64,000 bases of DNA from LMUY01 sp964247705 (GTDB lineage Bacteria > Pseudomonadota > Alphaproteobacteria > Acetobacterales > Acetobacteraceae), in contig CAXTVQ010000001.1 of the NCBI GenBank assembly GCA_964247705.1, positions 124,001 to 188,000 of the forward strand, in the 5' to 3' direction. The position numbers were made by a program, and so were the translations under genes. Below the pieces are notes generated by a model. It did no database searches. It was not told the origin of the DNA and worked only from the letters and a program-made list of their open reading frames with translations. Numbering within the stretch: the stretch's first letter is position 1; each line of letters begins with the position of its first letter. Positions 16,221-25,020 of the stretch are shown piece after piece.

Positions 16221-17168
16221 ATGGATCCGCTCCTCCTCGCCTTGCGCGCCTGTGCCGAGCCGACCCGGCTGCGGTTGCTGGCCCTGGCCGCACGCGGCGC
16301 CTTTTGCGTCATGGATTTTACCGAGATCCTGGGTCAGTCGCAGCCCAGGCTTTCACGCCATCTCCGGTTACTGGTCGAGGCCGCGGTGATGGAGCGGGTG
16401 CGGGAGGGCGCCAACGTGTGGTTCACGCTGCCGCCGCGGCCACACTTGGTCTACGACCTGCTGTCCCGCATGCCGGCGGAGGATCCGGTGCTCGAGAGTG
16501 ACCGCCGCCAAGCCGCACGCGTGCTGGCGGAGCGCGCCCGGGTGGCGTCCGACGCGTTCCGCAAGCGCGGGGCGGAGTGGGATGAGGCGCATGCGCTGGC
16601 GCTGCCGACCCGCGCGGTGGAACACGCTGTGCTTGCCGCCGTGGGCCCTGCGCCAGGCCGCCTGCTGGACGTGGGCACGGGAACCGGCCAGTTGCTCGAA
16701 CTGCTGGCCCCTCGGGTGGAGCGCGGGTTGGGCGTGGATGCCAGCCGCGCCATGCTGGCCCTTGCCCGCTCCCGCCTGGCCAAGCCGGAACTGGCGCATT
16801 GCGCCGTGCGGCAAGCCGATATGTATCGTTTGCCGCTGCCGGATGCCGGGTTCGACACCGCCGTGATCCAGATGGTGCTGCACTATGCCGAGGACCCGGC
16901 CGCCGCCGTGACCGAGGTCGCGCGCGTGCTGCGCCCGGGCGGCCGGTTGCTGATCGTGGACCTGCCGCATCACGACCGCGCCGACTTGCTCGACCGCTTC
17001 GCCCATCGCTGGCCCGGTTTCCACGACGCCACCATCAACGCATTGCTGGAAGACGCCGGGTTACAGCCCGGGGACCCGGTGACCATTCCGGGCCCCCTAC
17101 CCGTCCGCCTCTGGCCCGCCACGCAGCCAATCGCTGCGACCGCCGCCGTCCGTAAGGAGCTTGCATGA
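16221..17168 (+). CDS. ArsR-family regulator fused to SAM-dependent methyltransferase
   Basis: 315 residues. Residues 1-90 are an ArsR winged helix (LRACAEPTRLRLLALAARG, recognition helix QSQPRLSRHLRLLVEA). Residues about 135-290 are a class I methyltransferase (LLDVGTGTGQLLELLAP, GVDASRAMLALARSRLA, ARVLRPGGRLLIVDLP). No metal-binding Cys pairs of the arsenic type are seen, so the methyltransferase fold may be the ligand sensor. The gene overlaps metH by 4 bases (ATGA). A palindrome sits immediately upstream and there is no obvious ribosome site, so a short-leader or leaderless transcript is possible. Likely role: SAM/SAH-responsive control of the methionine cycle. Confidence 0.9.
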   Translation: MDPLLLALRACAEPTRLRLLALAARGAFCVMDFTEILGQSQPRLSRHLRLLVEAAVMERVREGANVWFTLPPRPHLVYDLLSRMPAEDPVLESDRRQAARVLAERARVASDAFRKRGAEWDEAHALALPTRAVEHAVLAAVGPAPGRLLDVGTGTGQLLELLAPRVERGLGVDASRAMLALARSRLAKPELAHCAVRQADMYRLPLPDAGFDTAVIQMVLHYAEDPAAAVTEVARVLRPGGRLLIVDLPHHDRADLLDRFAHRWPGFHDATINALLEDAGLQPGDPVTIPGPLPVRLWPATQPIAATAAVRKELA

Positions 17169-20100
17169 CCCGACCGCATTTGCTGGATGCCCTGCGTGAC
17201 CGCGTGCTGCTGTGCGACGGCGGGATGGGCAGCCGGGTGCAGGCGCTGACGCTCGACGTGGAGCGCGACTACTGGAACCGGGAGAACTGCACCGAAGTGC
17301 TGAACCTCTCCCGTCCGGATCTGGTGCGCGAGATCCACCGCGGCTACTTCGCGGCCGGCGCGGACATGGTGGAGACCAACAGCTTCGGCGGCAGCCCGAT
17401 CACGCTGGCCGAGTTCGACCTGCAGGACCGCACGCACGAGATCAACAAGGTCGCGGCTGAACTGGCGCGCGAGGCGGCGGAGAGCTTCGGGGACGGGCGG
17501 CACCGCTGGGTGGTCGGCTCGATCGGCCCGGGCACCAAGCTGCCGACCCTGGGCAACATCGCCTACGACCCGCTGGAAGCGGCGCTCGCCGCGCAATCCG
17601 CCGGGCTGATCGATGGCGGGGTGGACGCGATCCTGATCGAGACGTGCCAGGACACGCTGCAGATCAAGGCCGCGGTGAACGGCGCCAAGATCGCGCGGGC
17701 GGCCGCCGGTAAGGACACACCTATCTTCGTGCAGGTGACGGTGGAAACCACGGGCACGCTGCTGGTTGGCCCCGACATTGCGGCCGCCGCGACCGTGGTG
17801 CACGCGCTGGATGTGCCGCTGATGGGCCTGAACTGTGCCACCGGGCCGCAGGAGATGAGCGAGCATGTGCAGTGGCTGGCGAAGAACTGGCCCGGCCTGA
17901 TCTCGGTGCAGCCGAACGCCGGGCTGCCGGAACTGGTGAACGGCGCCACCCACTACCCGCTGGCGCCGCCGGAGATGGCGAGCTGGATGCAACGCTTCGT
18001 CCAGGAGGACGGGTTGAACCTGATCGGCGGCTGCTGCGGCACCTCCATCGGCCATATCGAGGCGCTGGACGCCATGCTGCGCCGGCTCGGCGAGCCCCGT
18101 CCCGCCCCCGTCGCACGCACCCACCACTGGGTCCCTTCGGTCGCCAGCCTGTATGGCCAGACGCCGCTGCGGCAGGAGAACAGCTACTTCTCGATCGGCG
18201 AGCGCTGCAACGCCAACGGCAGCAAGAAATGGCGCGAGCTGCAGGAGAAGGGCGACTGGGACGGCTGCGTCGCGGTCGGCCGCGAGCAGGTCGGCGAAGG
18301 CTCCAACAGCCTCGACGTCTGCACCGCCTTCGTGGGCCGTGACGAAGTCTACGAGATGAACGAGGTGATCACCCGCTTCACCTCGAGCGTCAACGCCCCC
18401 CTGGTGATCGACAGCACCGAGACCAACGTGATCACGGCCGCGCTGAAGCTGCACGGCGGCAAGCCGATCATCAACTCGATCAATTTCGAGGACGGCGAGG
18501 GCGCCGCGCATGACCGGCTGGTGCTGGCCAAGAAGTTCGGCGCGGCGGTGATCGCCTTGACCATCGACGAGGTGGGCATGGCCAAGACGCCCGAGGACAA
18601 GATCCGCGTCGCGCGCCGCCTGGTGGAATTCGCCTGTGACCAGCACGGCCTGGCGCAGAGCGACCTCCTGATCGACCCGTTGACCTTTACGATCGCGACA
18701 GGCAACGAGGACGACCGCAAGCTCGCGCAATGGACGCTGGAGGGCATCGCCGCGATCAGCCGCGAGTTCCCCGACATCCAGATCATCTTAGGCCTCTCCA
18801 ACGTCTCCTTCGGGCTGAACGCGGCCGCACGAGCGGTGCTGAACAGCGTGTTCCTGGACCATGCCGTGAGGGCGGGAATGACGGGGGCGATCGTGCATGT
18901 GTCGAAGATCCGCCCGCTGCACCTTATCGCGCCGGAGGAGGTGCAGGTCTGCGAGGACCTGATCTTCGACCGACGCCGCGAAGGGTATGACCCACTCCAA
19001 AAGCTGCTGGAGATCTTCGCCGATCGCAAGCTGGCCGACGCCACCAAGAAGGTGCGGGCGGAGACAGTCGAGGGCCGGTTAAAGGACCGCATCGTCGACG
19101 GTGACCGAAAGGGCCTTAGCGACGAATTGGACGAGGCCCTACGAAAGATGCCGCCGCTCGACATCATCAACAACGTCCTGCTGGACGGGATGAAAGTCGT
19201 GGGCGAGCTGTTCGGCGCGGGCAAGATGCAGTTGCCGTTCGTCCTCCAATCGGCCGAGACGATGAAGGCGGCGGTGGCGCATCTGGAACCGCATATGGAG
19301 CGGGTGGATGGCCAGGAGAAAGGCACCATCGTCCTCGCCACCGTGAAAGGGGACGTGCACGATATCGGCAAGAACCTGGTCGACATCATCCTGACCAACA
19401 ATGGCTACAGGGTGGTCAATCTCGGCATCAAGGTGTCGCTGGCGGACATGGTGGCGGCTGCCAAGGAGCACCGGGCGCACGCGATCGGCATGTCCGGGCT
19501 GCTGGTGAAGTCCACCGTGGTGATGCGCGAGAACCTCGAAGAGATGAGCCGCCAGGGGCTCGAGATCCCCGTCATGCTGGGCGGCGCCGCGCTGACCCGC
19601 AACTACGTGGAGGATGACTGCGTGCAATCCTACGCGTGCGGCCGGGTGGCCTATGCGCGGGACGCGTTCGACGGCCTGCACCTGATGGACCGGGTGACCG
19701 GCAACGGCTTCGACGACTACCTGGCCGCAATCCAGGCCAAGCGCACCGGCAAGGCGCGCAATACCAAGCGCACGCTGGGCCAGGCGGACAAGGCGGCGTT
19801 CCGCCCGGTGGACGTGGCGGCGGTGCGGCAGCGTAGGGCGCGCCTGACCGGGGACGTGCCGGTGGTGGAGCCGCCGTTCTGGGGCGCGCGGGTGCTGGAA
19901 AGCACGCCCAAGGCCGTGTTGCCGTTCCTGAACGAGCGCAGCCTGTATCAATTCCAATGGGGGTTCCGCAAACAGGGCCGCACGCTGGAGGACTTCCTGG
20001 GCTGGGCCAAGCAGGAGTTGCGCCCGATCATGAAGCGCATGTTCACCCTGTGCGAGCAGGAGGACATCCTCCGTCCGCAGGCGATCTACGGCTACTGGAA

Positions 20101-20650
20101 GGCGGCGGGCCAAGGCAACGACCTGGTCGTGTTCGAGCAGGACGGCACGACGGAGGTGGCACGCTTCACCCTGCCGCGCCAGCCGAAGGAGGACGGCGAG
20201 TGCATCGCCGACTTCTTCCGCGACGTGGACGACGCCGAGCGCGACGTCATTGGGTTGCAGGTGGTCACCGTCGGCCAGAGGGCGTCCGACACGGCGCGGC
20301 TTTGGTTCGAGGACAACCGCTACCAGGACTACCTGTATCTGCACGGGCTGTCGGTCGAACTCGCCGAGGCAATGGCGGAGTACACCCACAAGCGAATCCG
20401 CGCCGAGTGCGGTTTCGCCGCTGAGGACGACCGGGACATGGAGAAGATGCTGAGCCAGTCTTACCGCGGCAGCCGCTACAGCTTCGGCTATCCCGCCTGC
20501 CCGAAGCTCGAGGATCAGGTGCCGTTGCTGTCGCTGCTGGGGGCGGAGCGGATCGGCGTCGAGATCAGCGACGAGTGGCAGTTGCATCCGGAACAGAGCA
20601 CGAGCGCGATCGTGGTGCTCAATCCCCGCGCGAAGTACTTCTCGGTATGA
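17165..20650 (+). CDS. metH: Cobalamin-dependent methionine synthase
   Basis: 1161 residues, full four-module enzyme that methylates homocysteine from 5-methyltetrahydrofolate. The homocysteine module has zinc ligands C224 (GLNCATGP) and C290/C291 (GGCCGT). The folate module spans about 340-640 (GERCNANGSKKW, ISVNFEDGEG-type segment). The cobalamin module carries DVHDIGKN with axial His732. The C-terminal reactivation domain (from about 880) is complete, with SYRGSRYSFGYPACPKLEDQ. The start overlaps the ArsR-methyltransferase stop, and its own stop overlaps the next monooxygenase start, giving a three-gene coupled unit. No B12 riboswitch is seen upstream. Confidence 0.98.
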   Translation: MTRPHLLDALRDRVLLCDGGMGSRVQALTLDVERDYWNRENCTEVLNLSRPDLVREIHRGYFAAGADMVETNSFGGSPITLAEFDLQDRTHEINKVAAELAREAAESFGDGRHRWVVGSIGPGTKLPTLGNIAYDPLEAALAAQSAGLIDGGVDAILIETCQDTLQIKAAVNGAKIARAAAGKDTPIFVQVTVETTGTLLVGPDIAAAATVVHALDVPLMGLNCATGPQEMSEHVQWLAKNWPGLISVQPNAGLPELVNGATHYPLAPPEMASWMQRFVQEDGLNLIGGCCGTSIGHIEALDAMLRRLGEPRPAPVARTHHWVPSVASLYGQTPLRQENSYFSIGERCNANGSKKWRELQEKGDWDGCVAVGREQVGEGSNSLDVCTAFVGRDEVYEMNEVITRFTSSVNAPLVIDSTETNVITAALKLHGGKPIINSINFEDGEGAAHDRLVLAKKFGAAVIALTIDEVGMAKTPEDKIRVARRLVEFACDQHGLAQSDLLIDPLTFTIATGNEDDRKLAQWTLEGIAAISREFPDIQIILGLSNVSFGLNAAARAVLNSVFLDHAVRAGMTGAIVHVSKIRPLHLIAPEEVQVCEDLIFDRRREGYDPLQKLLEIFADRKLADATKKVRAETVEGRLKDRIVDGDRKGLSDELDEALRKMPPLDIINNVLLDGMKVVGELFGAGKMQLPFVLQSAETMKAAVAHLEPHMERVDGQEKGTIVLATVKGDVHDIGKNLVDIILTNNGYRVVNLGIKVSLADMVAAAKEHRAHAIGMSGLLVKSTVVMRENLEEMSRQGLEIPVMLGGAALTRNYVEDDCVQSYACGRVAYARDAFDGLHLMDRVTGNGFDDYLAAIQAKRTGKARNTKRTLGQADKAAFRPVDVAAVRQRRARLTGDVPVVEPPFWGARVLESTPKAVLPFLNERSLYQFQWGFRKQGRTLEDFLGWAKQELRPIMKRMFTLCEQEDILRPQAIYGYWKAAGQGNDLVVFEQDGTTEVARFTLPRQPKEDGECIADFFRDVDDAERDVIGLQVVTVGQRASDTARLWFEDNRYQDYLYLHGLSVELAEAMAEYTHKRIRAECGFAAEDDRDMEKMLSQSYRGSRYSFGYPACPKLEDQVPLLSLLGAERIGVEISDEWQLHPEQSTSAIVVLNPRAKYFSV

Positions 20651-21981
20651 GCAAACGGCAGATCCGGCTCGGCCTGTCGATGCGCTACCTCGGCTACCAT
20701 GACGCCGCGTGGCGCCATCCGGACGTGCCGGCGGGCGGCGCTTCGGACTACCACCACTTTCTCCGGTGCGCGCAGGCGGCGGAGCGCGGGTTGTTCGACA
20801 TGGTGTTCTTCGCCGACGGCATCGGCGTGCGCGCGAACGATGATCCGGCGGGTTCGCTCGCCCACTCCAACCGCAACGTGGAGTTGGAGCCGCTGACGCT
20901 GCTGTCCGCCCTGGCACCAATGACGCGCCACATCGGCCTCGTCTGCACGGCGTCGACAACTTACAACGAGCCGTATCACATCGCGCGCAAGTTCGCCTCG
21001 CTCGACCACATCAGCGGTGGGCGGGCCGGATGGAACATCGTGACGTCGTGGTCCGAGCAGGAGGCCTGGAACTTCTCCCGCGAGAAGCACCTCGACTACG
21101 ACACGCGGTATGACCGGGCGCGCGAGTTCGTGGATGTGGTGACGGGGCTGTGGGATAGCTGGGAGCCGGACGCGTTCGTGCACGACAAGGCGACCGGGCA
21201 GTTCTACGACCCGGCGAAACTCCATGTGCTGAACCACAAGGGTAAGCACTTCCAGGTGCGTGGCCCGCTCAGCGTCAAGCCCACGCCGCAGGGCCGGCCG
21301 CTGCTGGTGCAGGCGGGTGGAAACGAGATGGGCCAGGAGATCGCGGCGGCCGATGCGGACGTGGTATACTCGTCCATCAACAGCTTCGAGGGCGCGCAGG
21401 CTTACTACGCTTCGGTCAAGGGTCGGATGGCCAAGTATGGCCGCGATCCCGACCAGGTGCGGATCATGCCCGCCCTGATCCCCGTGATAGGGCGCACCGA
21501 AGCCGAGGCGCAAGCGAAGCTCGATGAGCTGCAGGCGCTGATCGATCCACTGGTGGGTCAGGCACGGCTTTATGGCTTGATGGGGGACCTGAGCGCTTAC
21601 GACTTCGACGGACCGGTCCCGGAGCCCACGGGTGCCAAGGCGCGCAGCATGGCCTATAGCTGGTATGAGAGGGCGAAGCTGGAGGGTTGGTCCATCCGGC
21701 AGATGTACGGCCAGTATGCGGTGGGCGAAGGCTACCGGGTAATCGGCACGCCGGGCCAGGTCGCCGACATGATGGAGCACTGGCTGGATAACGGCGCCGC
21801 GGATGGTTTCAACATCACGCCGACGCATCTGCCTTACGGGATTGATGCGTTCGTGGAGTATGTGGTGCCTGAACTTCAGCGGCGGGGACGGTTCCGGACG
21901 CAGTACGAGGGTGCGACGCTGCGGGAGAACCTAGGGTTGCCAGCCTACATGCACCCCCAGCACCGTCATGGCCGGGCTTGA
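20647..21981 (+). CDS. LLM-class FMN-dependent monooxygenase (NtaA/SnaA/DszA family)
   Basis: 444 residues starting MSKRQIRLGLSMRYLGYHDAAWRHP at 20647, where ATG overlaps the metH TGA by 2 bases. Family hallmarks are FFADGIGVR, CTASTTYNEPYHIARKFASLDHISGGRAGWNIVTS, VLNHKGKHFQVRGPL and the C-terminal DGFNITPTHLPYG. These two-component flavin monooxygenases take reduced FMN from a partner reductase and cleave C-S, C-N or C-O bonds. Translational coupling to metH suggests a role in sulfur salvage (inference). No flavin reductase gene is adjacent. Confidence 0.92.
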   Translation: MSKRQIRLGLSMRYLGYHDAAWRHPDVPAGGASDYHHFLRCAQAAERGLFDMVFFADGIGVRANDDPAGSLAHSNRNVELEPLTLLSALAPMTRHIGLVCTASTTYNEPYHIARKFASLDHISGGRAGWNIVTSWSEQEAWNFSREKHLDYDTRYDRAREFVDVVTGLWDSWEPDAFVHDKATGQFYDPAKLHVLNHKGKHFQVRGPLSVKPTPQGRPLLVQAGGNEMGQEIAAADADVVYSSINSFEGAQAYYASVKGRMAKYGRDPDQVRIMPALIPVIGRTEAEAQAKLDELQALIDPLVGQARLYGLMGDLSAYDFDGPVPEPTGAKARSMAYSWYERAKLEGWSIRQMYGQYAVGEGYRVIGTPGQVADMMEHWLDNGAADGFNITPTHLPYGIDAFVEYVVPELQRRGRFRTQYEGATLRENLGLPAYMHPQHRHGRA

Positions 21982-22258
21982 CCCGGCCATGCACGCGGTG
22001 GCGCCGCCCTGCTGGTGGGCGGATGGGTTTACATCCTTACGAACCGGCCGAACGGCACGCTTTACATCGGAGTTACGGCCGACCTGATAAAGCCGGTCTG
22101 GCAGCATCGGGACGGTATCAAAGGCGGGTTTACGAGCCAGCATGGATTGCACCAAGCTCGGCTGATCCTGGAGAGTAACTCTGGTTGGGTTGGCCTGTAT
22201 CCGACCCTGCTCTGAGCAGGCGGCGCCGTGTGGATGGCCAGGTCAAGCCCGGCCGTGA
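21965..22258. repeat. Inverted-repeat element with a GIY-YIG reading frame between its arms
   Basis: Two inverted arms of about 45-49 bp (21965-22013 and 22215-22258) flank a 201-base reading frame. Each arm is itself a hairpin: ATGGCCGGG-CTTGA-CCCGGCCAT at 21968-21990, and its reverse complement with two changes at 22234-22256. An additional AGCAGG-CGGCGCC stretch is shared in inverted order. The ORF begins 2 bases after the left arm and ends at the first base of the right arm. The layout is MITE-like; no target duplication could be confirmed. Confidence 0.65.
22015..22215 (+). pseudogene. GIY-YIG nuclease, C-terminally truncated
   Basis: From a GTG at 22015 the frame reads GGWVYILTNRPNGTLYIGVT, the two GIY-YIG-like tripeptides (VYI and YIG) of the UvrC/GIY-YIG endonuclease family, followed by DLIKPVWQHRDGIKGGFTS with the conserved Arg replaced by Pro (normally ...LIKRVWQHR). 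The sequence loses family resemblance after HGLHQ and stops at 66 residues, about 25-30 short of typical single-domain members. The catalytic Glu region is missing, so it is probably inactive. It sits exactly between two inverted repeats. Confidence 0.78.
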
Positions 22259-22338
22259 GGTGGTAAGCGCGGCACGGCCCGTTTGACGCGCCGCACAACG
22301 TGGCCTCCAATACACCTCCGCACACGCAGGAGCGCCCC

Positions 22339-23685
22339 TTGCCACAACCGCGGCAGATGAAGCTTGGCCTCAACATCGTTGCCAACGGCGCGCATGCCGC
22401 CGGGTGGCGCATGCCTGGGGCCAAGGCAGACGCAGCGCTCGATATCCGCTTGTGGAAACGCATGGCGCAGGCCGCCGAACAGGCGAAGATCCATTTCATG
22501 TTCTGGGCCGACGGGATCGCGGTGCGCCACTCCGCCCGGGACGACGACGAACTGAGCTACAACGCGCGCATAGACGTCTACGAACCCTTGACCCTGATCG
22601 GGGCGCTGGCGGCCGTCACCGAGCGCATGGGGTTCCTGGCCAGCGCGTCCACCACCTACAACGACCCGTATCACGTCGCCCGCAAGTTCGCCTCGCTCGA
22701 TCACATCAGCGAGGGCCGGGTTGGCTGGAACGTCGTCACCTCTTGGTCCGAGCAGGAGGCGTATAATTTCGGCCGCGACTCCCACATGGAGCATGGCCTG
22801 CGCTACCGCCGCGCGGAAGAGTTCGTGGACGTGGTGTTCGGCCTCTGGGACAGTTGGGAGGACGACGCATTCATCCGCGATAAGGCGGCCGGCCGGTATT
22901 TCGACCCGGCGAAGCTGCACACGCTGGAGCACCGCGGCGAGACCTTTGCCGTGAAAGGACCGCTGAACGTGGCGCGGCCGATCCAGGGTTACCCGGTGAT
23001 CGCGCAAGCAGGGTCGTCGGGACCGGGGCAGGACCTCGGCGCGCGCATCGCGGACCTGATCTACACCATGCAGAAGACCAAGGAGGACGCCCAGGCGTTC
23101 TACCGGAGCGTCAAAGCGCATGGCGAAGCGGCCGGCCGCGACCCGGACTCGATGTTGGTGATGCCCGGCATCCTCGCCATCCTTGGCCGCACCCGGCAGG
23201 ACGCGCAGGACCGCTTCGACCAACTGCAGAGCCTGGTGCACCCGCGCGTCGGCCTGCCCATGCTGGCGGACACATTCGGCGACCTGACGCACCACGACCC
23301 GGACGGGCCGTTGCCGCCGCCGCTTCAAGGCCAGAACGCGGTCAAGAGCGCGCAAGAGAAACTGGCAAAGCTCGGCGCGCAACCGGGCATGACGATACGC
23401 AAGCTGTATCAAAGCCAGGCCGGCGCCTCCGGGCACAACGTGGTGGTCGGCACGGCGGCGGACGTGGCGGACCTGATGGAGGATTGGTTCACCGGCCGCG
23501 CCTGCGACGGGTTCAATATCATGCCGGCGTTCATGCCGGAGCCGGCCATGGAGGCGTTCGAGTGGCTGATCCCCGAGCTGCAGCGGCGCGGACTGTTCCA
23601 GACGGAGTATCAGGGGGACGGCACGATGCGCGGCAGCCTTGGCCTGGCACGCCCGTCGCATGGAAGCCATCGCCGCCGTAGCTGA
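22339..23685 (+). CDS. LLM-class FMN-dependent monooxygenase (second copy)
   Basis: 448 residues, paralogue of the gene at 20647. Shared signatures are FWADGIAVRHS, ASTTYNDPYHVARKFASLDHISEGRVGWNVVTSWSEQEA (spread along residues ~105-145) and the C-terminal DGFNIMPAFMPEP. The chosen start is TTG at 22339, which follows AGGAG by six bases; a GTG at 22300 and an ATG at 22357 are alternatives. It precedes a polar amino-acid ABC transporter by 15 bases and is probably co-transcribed. In Bacillus, similar monooxygenases beside such transporters act on S-modified cysteines, which guides the functional guess here. Confidence 0.9.
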   Translation: MPQPRQMKLGLNIVANGAHAAGWRMPGAKADAALDIRLWKRMAQAAEQAKIHFMFWADGIAVRHSARDDDELSYNARIDVYEPLTLIGALAAVTERMGFLASASTTYNDPYHVARKFASLDHISEGRVGWNVVTSWSEQEAYNFGRDSHMEHGLRYRRAEEFVDVVFGLWDSWEDDAFIRDKAAGRYFDPAKLHTLEHRGETFAVKGPLNVARPIQGYPVIAQAGSSGPGQDLGARIADLIYTMQKTKEDAQAFYRSVKAHGEAAGRDPDSMLVMPGILAILGRTRQDAQDRFDQLQSLVHPRVGLPMLADTFGDLTHHDPDGPLPPPLQGQNAVKSAQEKLAKLGAQPGMTIRKLYQSQAGASGHNVVVGTAADVADLMEDWFTGRACDGFNIMPAFMPEPAMEAFEWLIPELQRRGLFQTEYQGDGTMRGSLGLARPSHGSHRRRS

Positions 23686-23700
23686 ACCATGGGGACCACA

Positions 23701-24181
23701 ATGAAAGCGCCGCTCCGCCTCGCGCTGGCGATCTGCCTTGCCTGCCTGTCGATGACCGCGCAGGGCCGGGCGCAAGAAGCGATCCCGACCCAGTCGCCGC
23801 AGCCGGACCTGGTGAAGCTGCTGCCGCCGGACGTTGCATCCGCCAAGATTTTCACCCTGGCAGTGGCGCTCGGCTCGCCGCCGGACGATTTCCGTGACGC
23901 CAAGGGCGATGTGGCCGGGTGGGAGATCGACATCATGCGCGCGGCCGCCGAGGCGTTGGGGCTTACCCTGGATATCNNNNNNNNNNNNNNNNNNNNNNNN
24001 NNNNNNNNNNNNNNNNNNNNNNNNNNNNNNNNNNNNNNNNNNNNNNNNNNNNNNNNNNNNNNNNNNNNNNNNNNNNTATCTCGTAGACAACGGCACCTAT
24101 ACCAAGATCGTCACCAAATGGGGCCTGCTGGACGGTGCGATCAAGCAAGTGCCGATAAACCCGACCGGCACTCCGCGCTGA
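23701..24181 (+). CDS. Amino-acid ABC transporter substrate-binding protein (middle lost in gap)
   Basis: Type 3 periplasmic binding protein. The N-terminal part has a signal peptide (MKAPLRLALAICLACLSMTAQG) and the start of lobe 1 (VAGWEIDIMRAAAEALGLTLDI). The C-terminal part after the N run is YLVDNGTYTKIVTKWGL, the standard end of this family. About 150 residues of the two lobes are missing, so the 100-N run understates the gap. The flanks do not overlap, unlike the first gap. Stop and permease start overlap as TGATG. Confidence 0.85.
23977..24076. other. Assembly gap (100 N), real sequence missing
   Basis: 100 N inside the binding-protein gene. The left flank ends CTGGATATC and the right flank begins TATCTCGTAGAC, with no long shared sequence. 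Family length implies roughly 450 bases are missing, so 100 is a placeholder. Confidence 0.9.
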
Positions 24182-25020
24182 TGCCCGAACGCCTGGCCAC
24201 GGCGCAGGCGCTGCGGGTGGTGCCGTTGCGTCACCCGTGGACGTGGCTGGCCAGCGTCGCCGTGGTGGCGATTGCGGCCGCCATGCTGTTCAGCGTCGCC
24301 ACCAACCCGGCGTTTGAATGGCCAGTGGTCGGCGAGTACATGCTGAACGGCCAGATCCTGCTGGGCCTGGCGCGCACGCTGGAGCTGACGGTCATCGCGA
24401 TGGCGATCGGGCTGGTGCTGGGCACGGTTCTGGCTGTGATGCGGCTGTCGGCGAACCGGCTGCTGAGCACGCTGTCCTGGGTTTATACCTGGTTCTTCCG
24501 CAGCGTGCCGGCGCTGGTTCAACTGATCTTCTGGTACAATTTCGGCGCGCTGTATCCGGTGATCGTCTTGCGCGTGCCGTTCGGGCCGGTGCTGTTCAGC
24601 GCCACCATCAACCAGTTGATCACACCGATGTTCGCCGCCCTTGCGGGATTAGGCCTGGCGCAAGCCGCGTATACGGCCGAAGTGGTGCGCGCTGGCATCG
24701 TGGCGGTGCCGCCGGGTCAGGTCCGGGCCGCGAAGGCGCTCGGCATGCGCCCGGTGACGATCTTCCGCCGCATCGTCTTTCCACAGGCCATGCGCGTGAT
24801 CATCCCGCCGGTCGGCAACGAGGTGATCTCCATGGTGAAGAACACGTCGTTGGTCAGCGTGATTGCGCTCGCCGAGCTGCTCTACACGGCGCAACTGATC
24901 TATGCGCGCACCTACGAGACGATCCCGCTGCTGATCGTGGCGTCGCTCTGGTATCTGGCCGTGGTGTCGGTGTTATCCGCCGGGCAGCATGTGCTCGAGC
25001 GCCGTTACCGCGCACGATGA
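24181..25020 (+). CDS. Amino-acid ABC transporter permease (HisM/GltK type)
   Basis: 279 residues, polar amino-acid uptake permease. It has an N-terminal helix (WLASVAVVAIAAAMLF), the family start of the domain (GLARTLELTVIAMAIGLVLGTVLAVMR), the WFFRSVPALVQLIFWY segment, and the EAA loop (GQVRAAKALGMRPVTIFRRIVFPQAMRVIIPP). It overlaps the binding-protein stop by one base and the ATPase start by four. A single permease protein would act as a homodimer. Confidence 0.95.
   Translation: MPERLATAQALRVVPLRHPWTWLASVAVVAIAAAMLFSVATNPAFEWPVVGEYMLNGQILLGLARTLELTVIAMAIGLVLGTVLAVMRLSANRLLSTLSWVYTWFFRSVPALVQLIFWYNFGALYPVIVLRVPFGPVLFSATINQLITPMFAALAGLGLAQAAYTAEVVRAGIVAVPPGQVRAAKALGMRPVTIFRRIVFPQAMRVIIPPVGNEVISMVKNTSLVSVIALAELLYTAQLIYARTYETIPLLIVASLWYLAVVSVLSAGQHVLERRYRAR

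Noticed and set aside
16970..18730. A 586-codon open frame antisense to metH, and a similar one at 19139-20959
   Set aside because: Long antisense frames arise from GC-biased third codon positions. Their Arg/Ala/His/Gln-rich translations show no family resemblance, while metH on the plus strand is unmistakable.
22243..24096. Long minus-strand frame across the second monooxygenase and the gap
   Set aside because: Antisense shadow extended artificially by Ns.
23689..25020. Single open frame running from the binding-protein gene through the gap into the permease
   Set aside because: The continuity is produced by the N run. The true binding-protein C-terminus is in a different frame and overlaps the permease start, so this is not a fusion.
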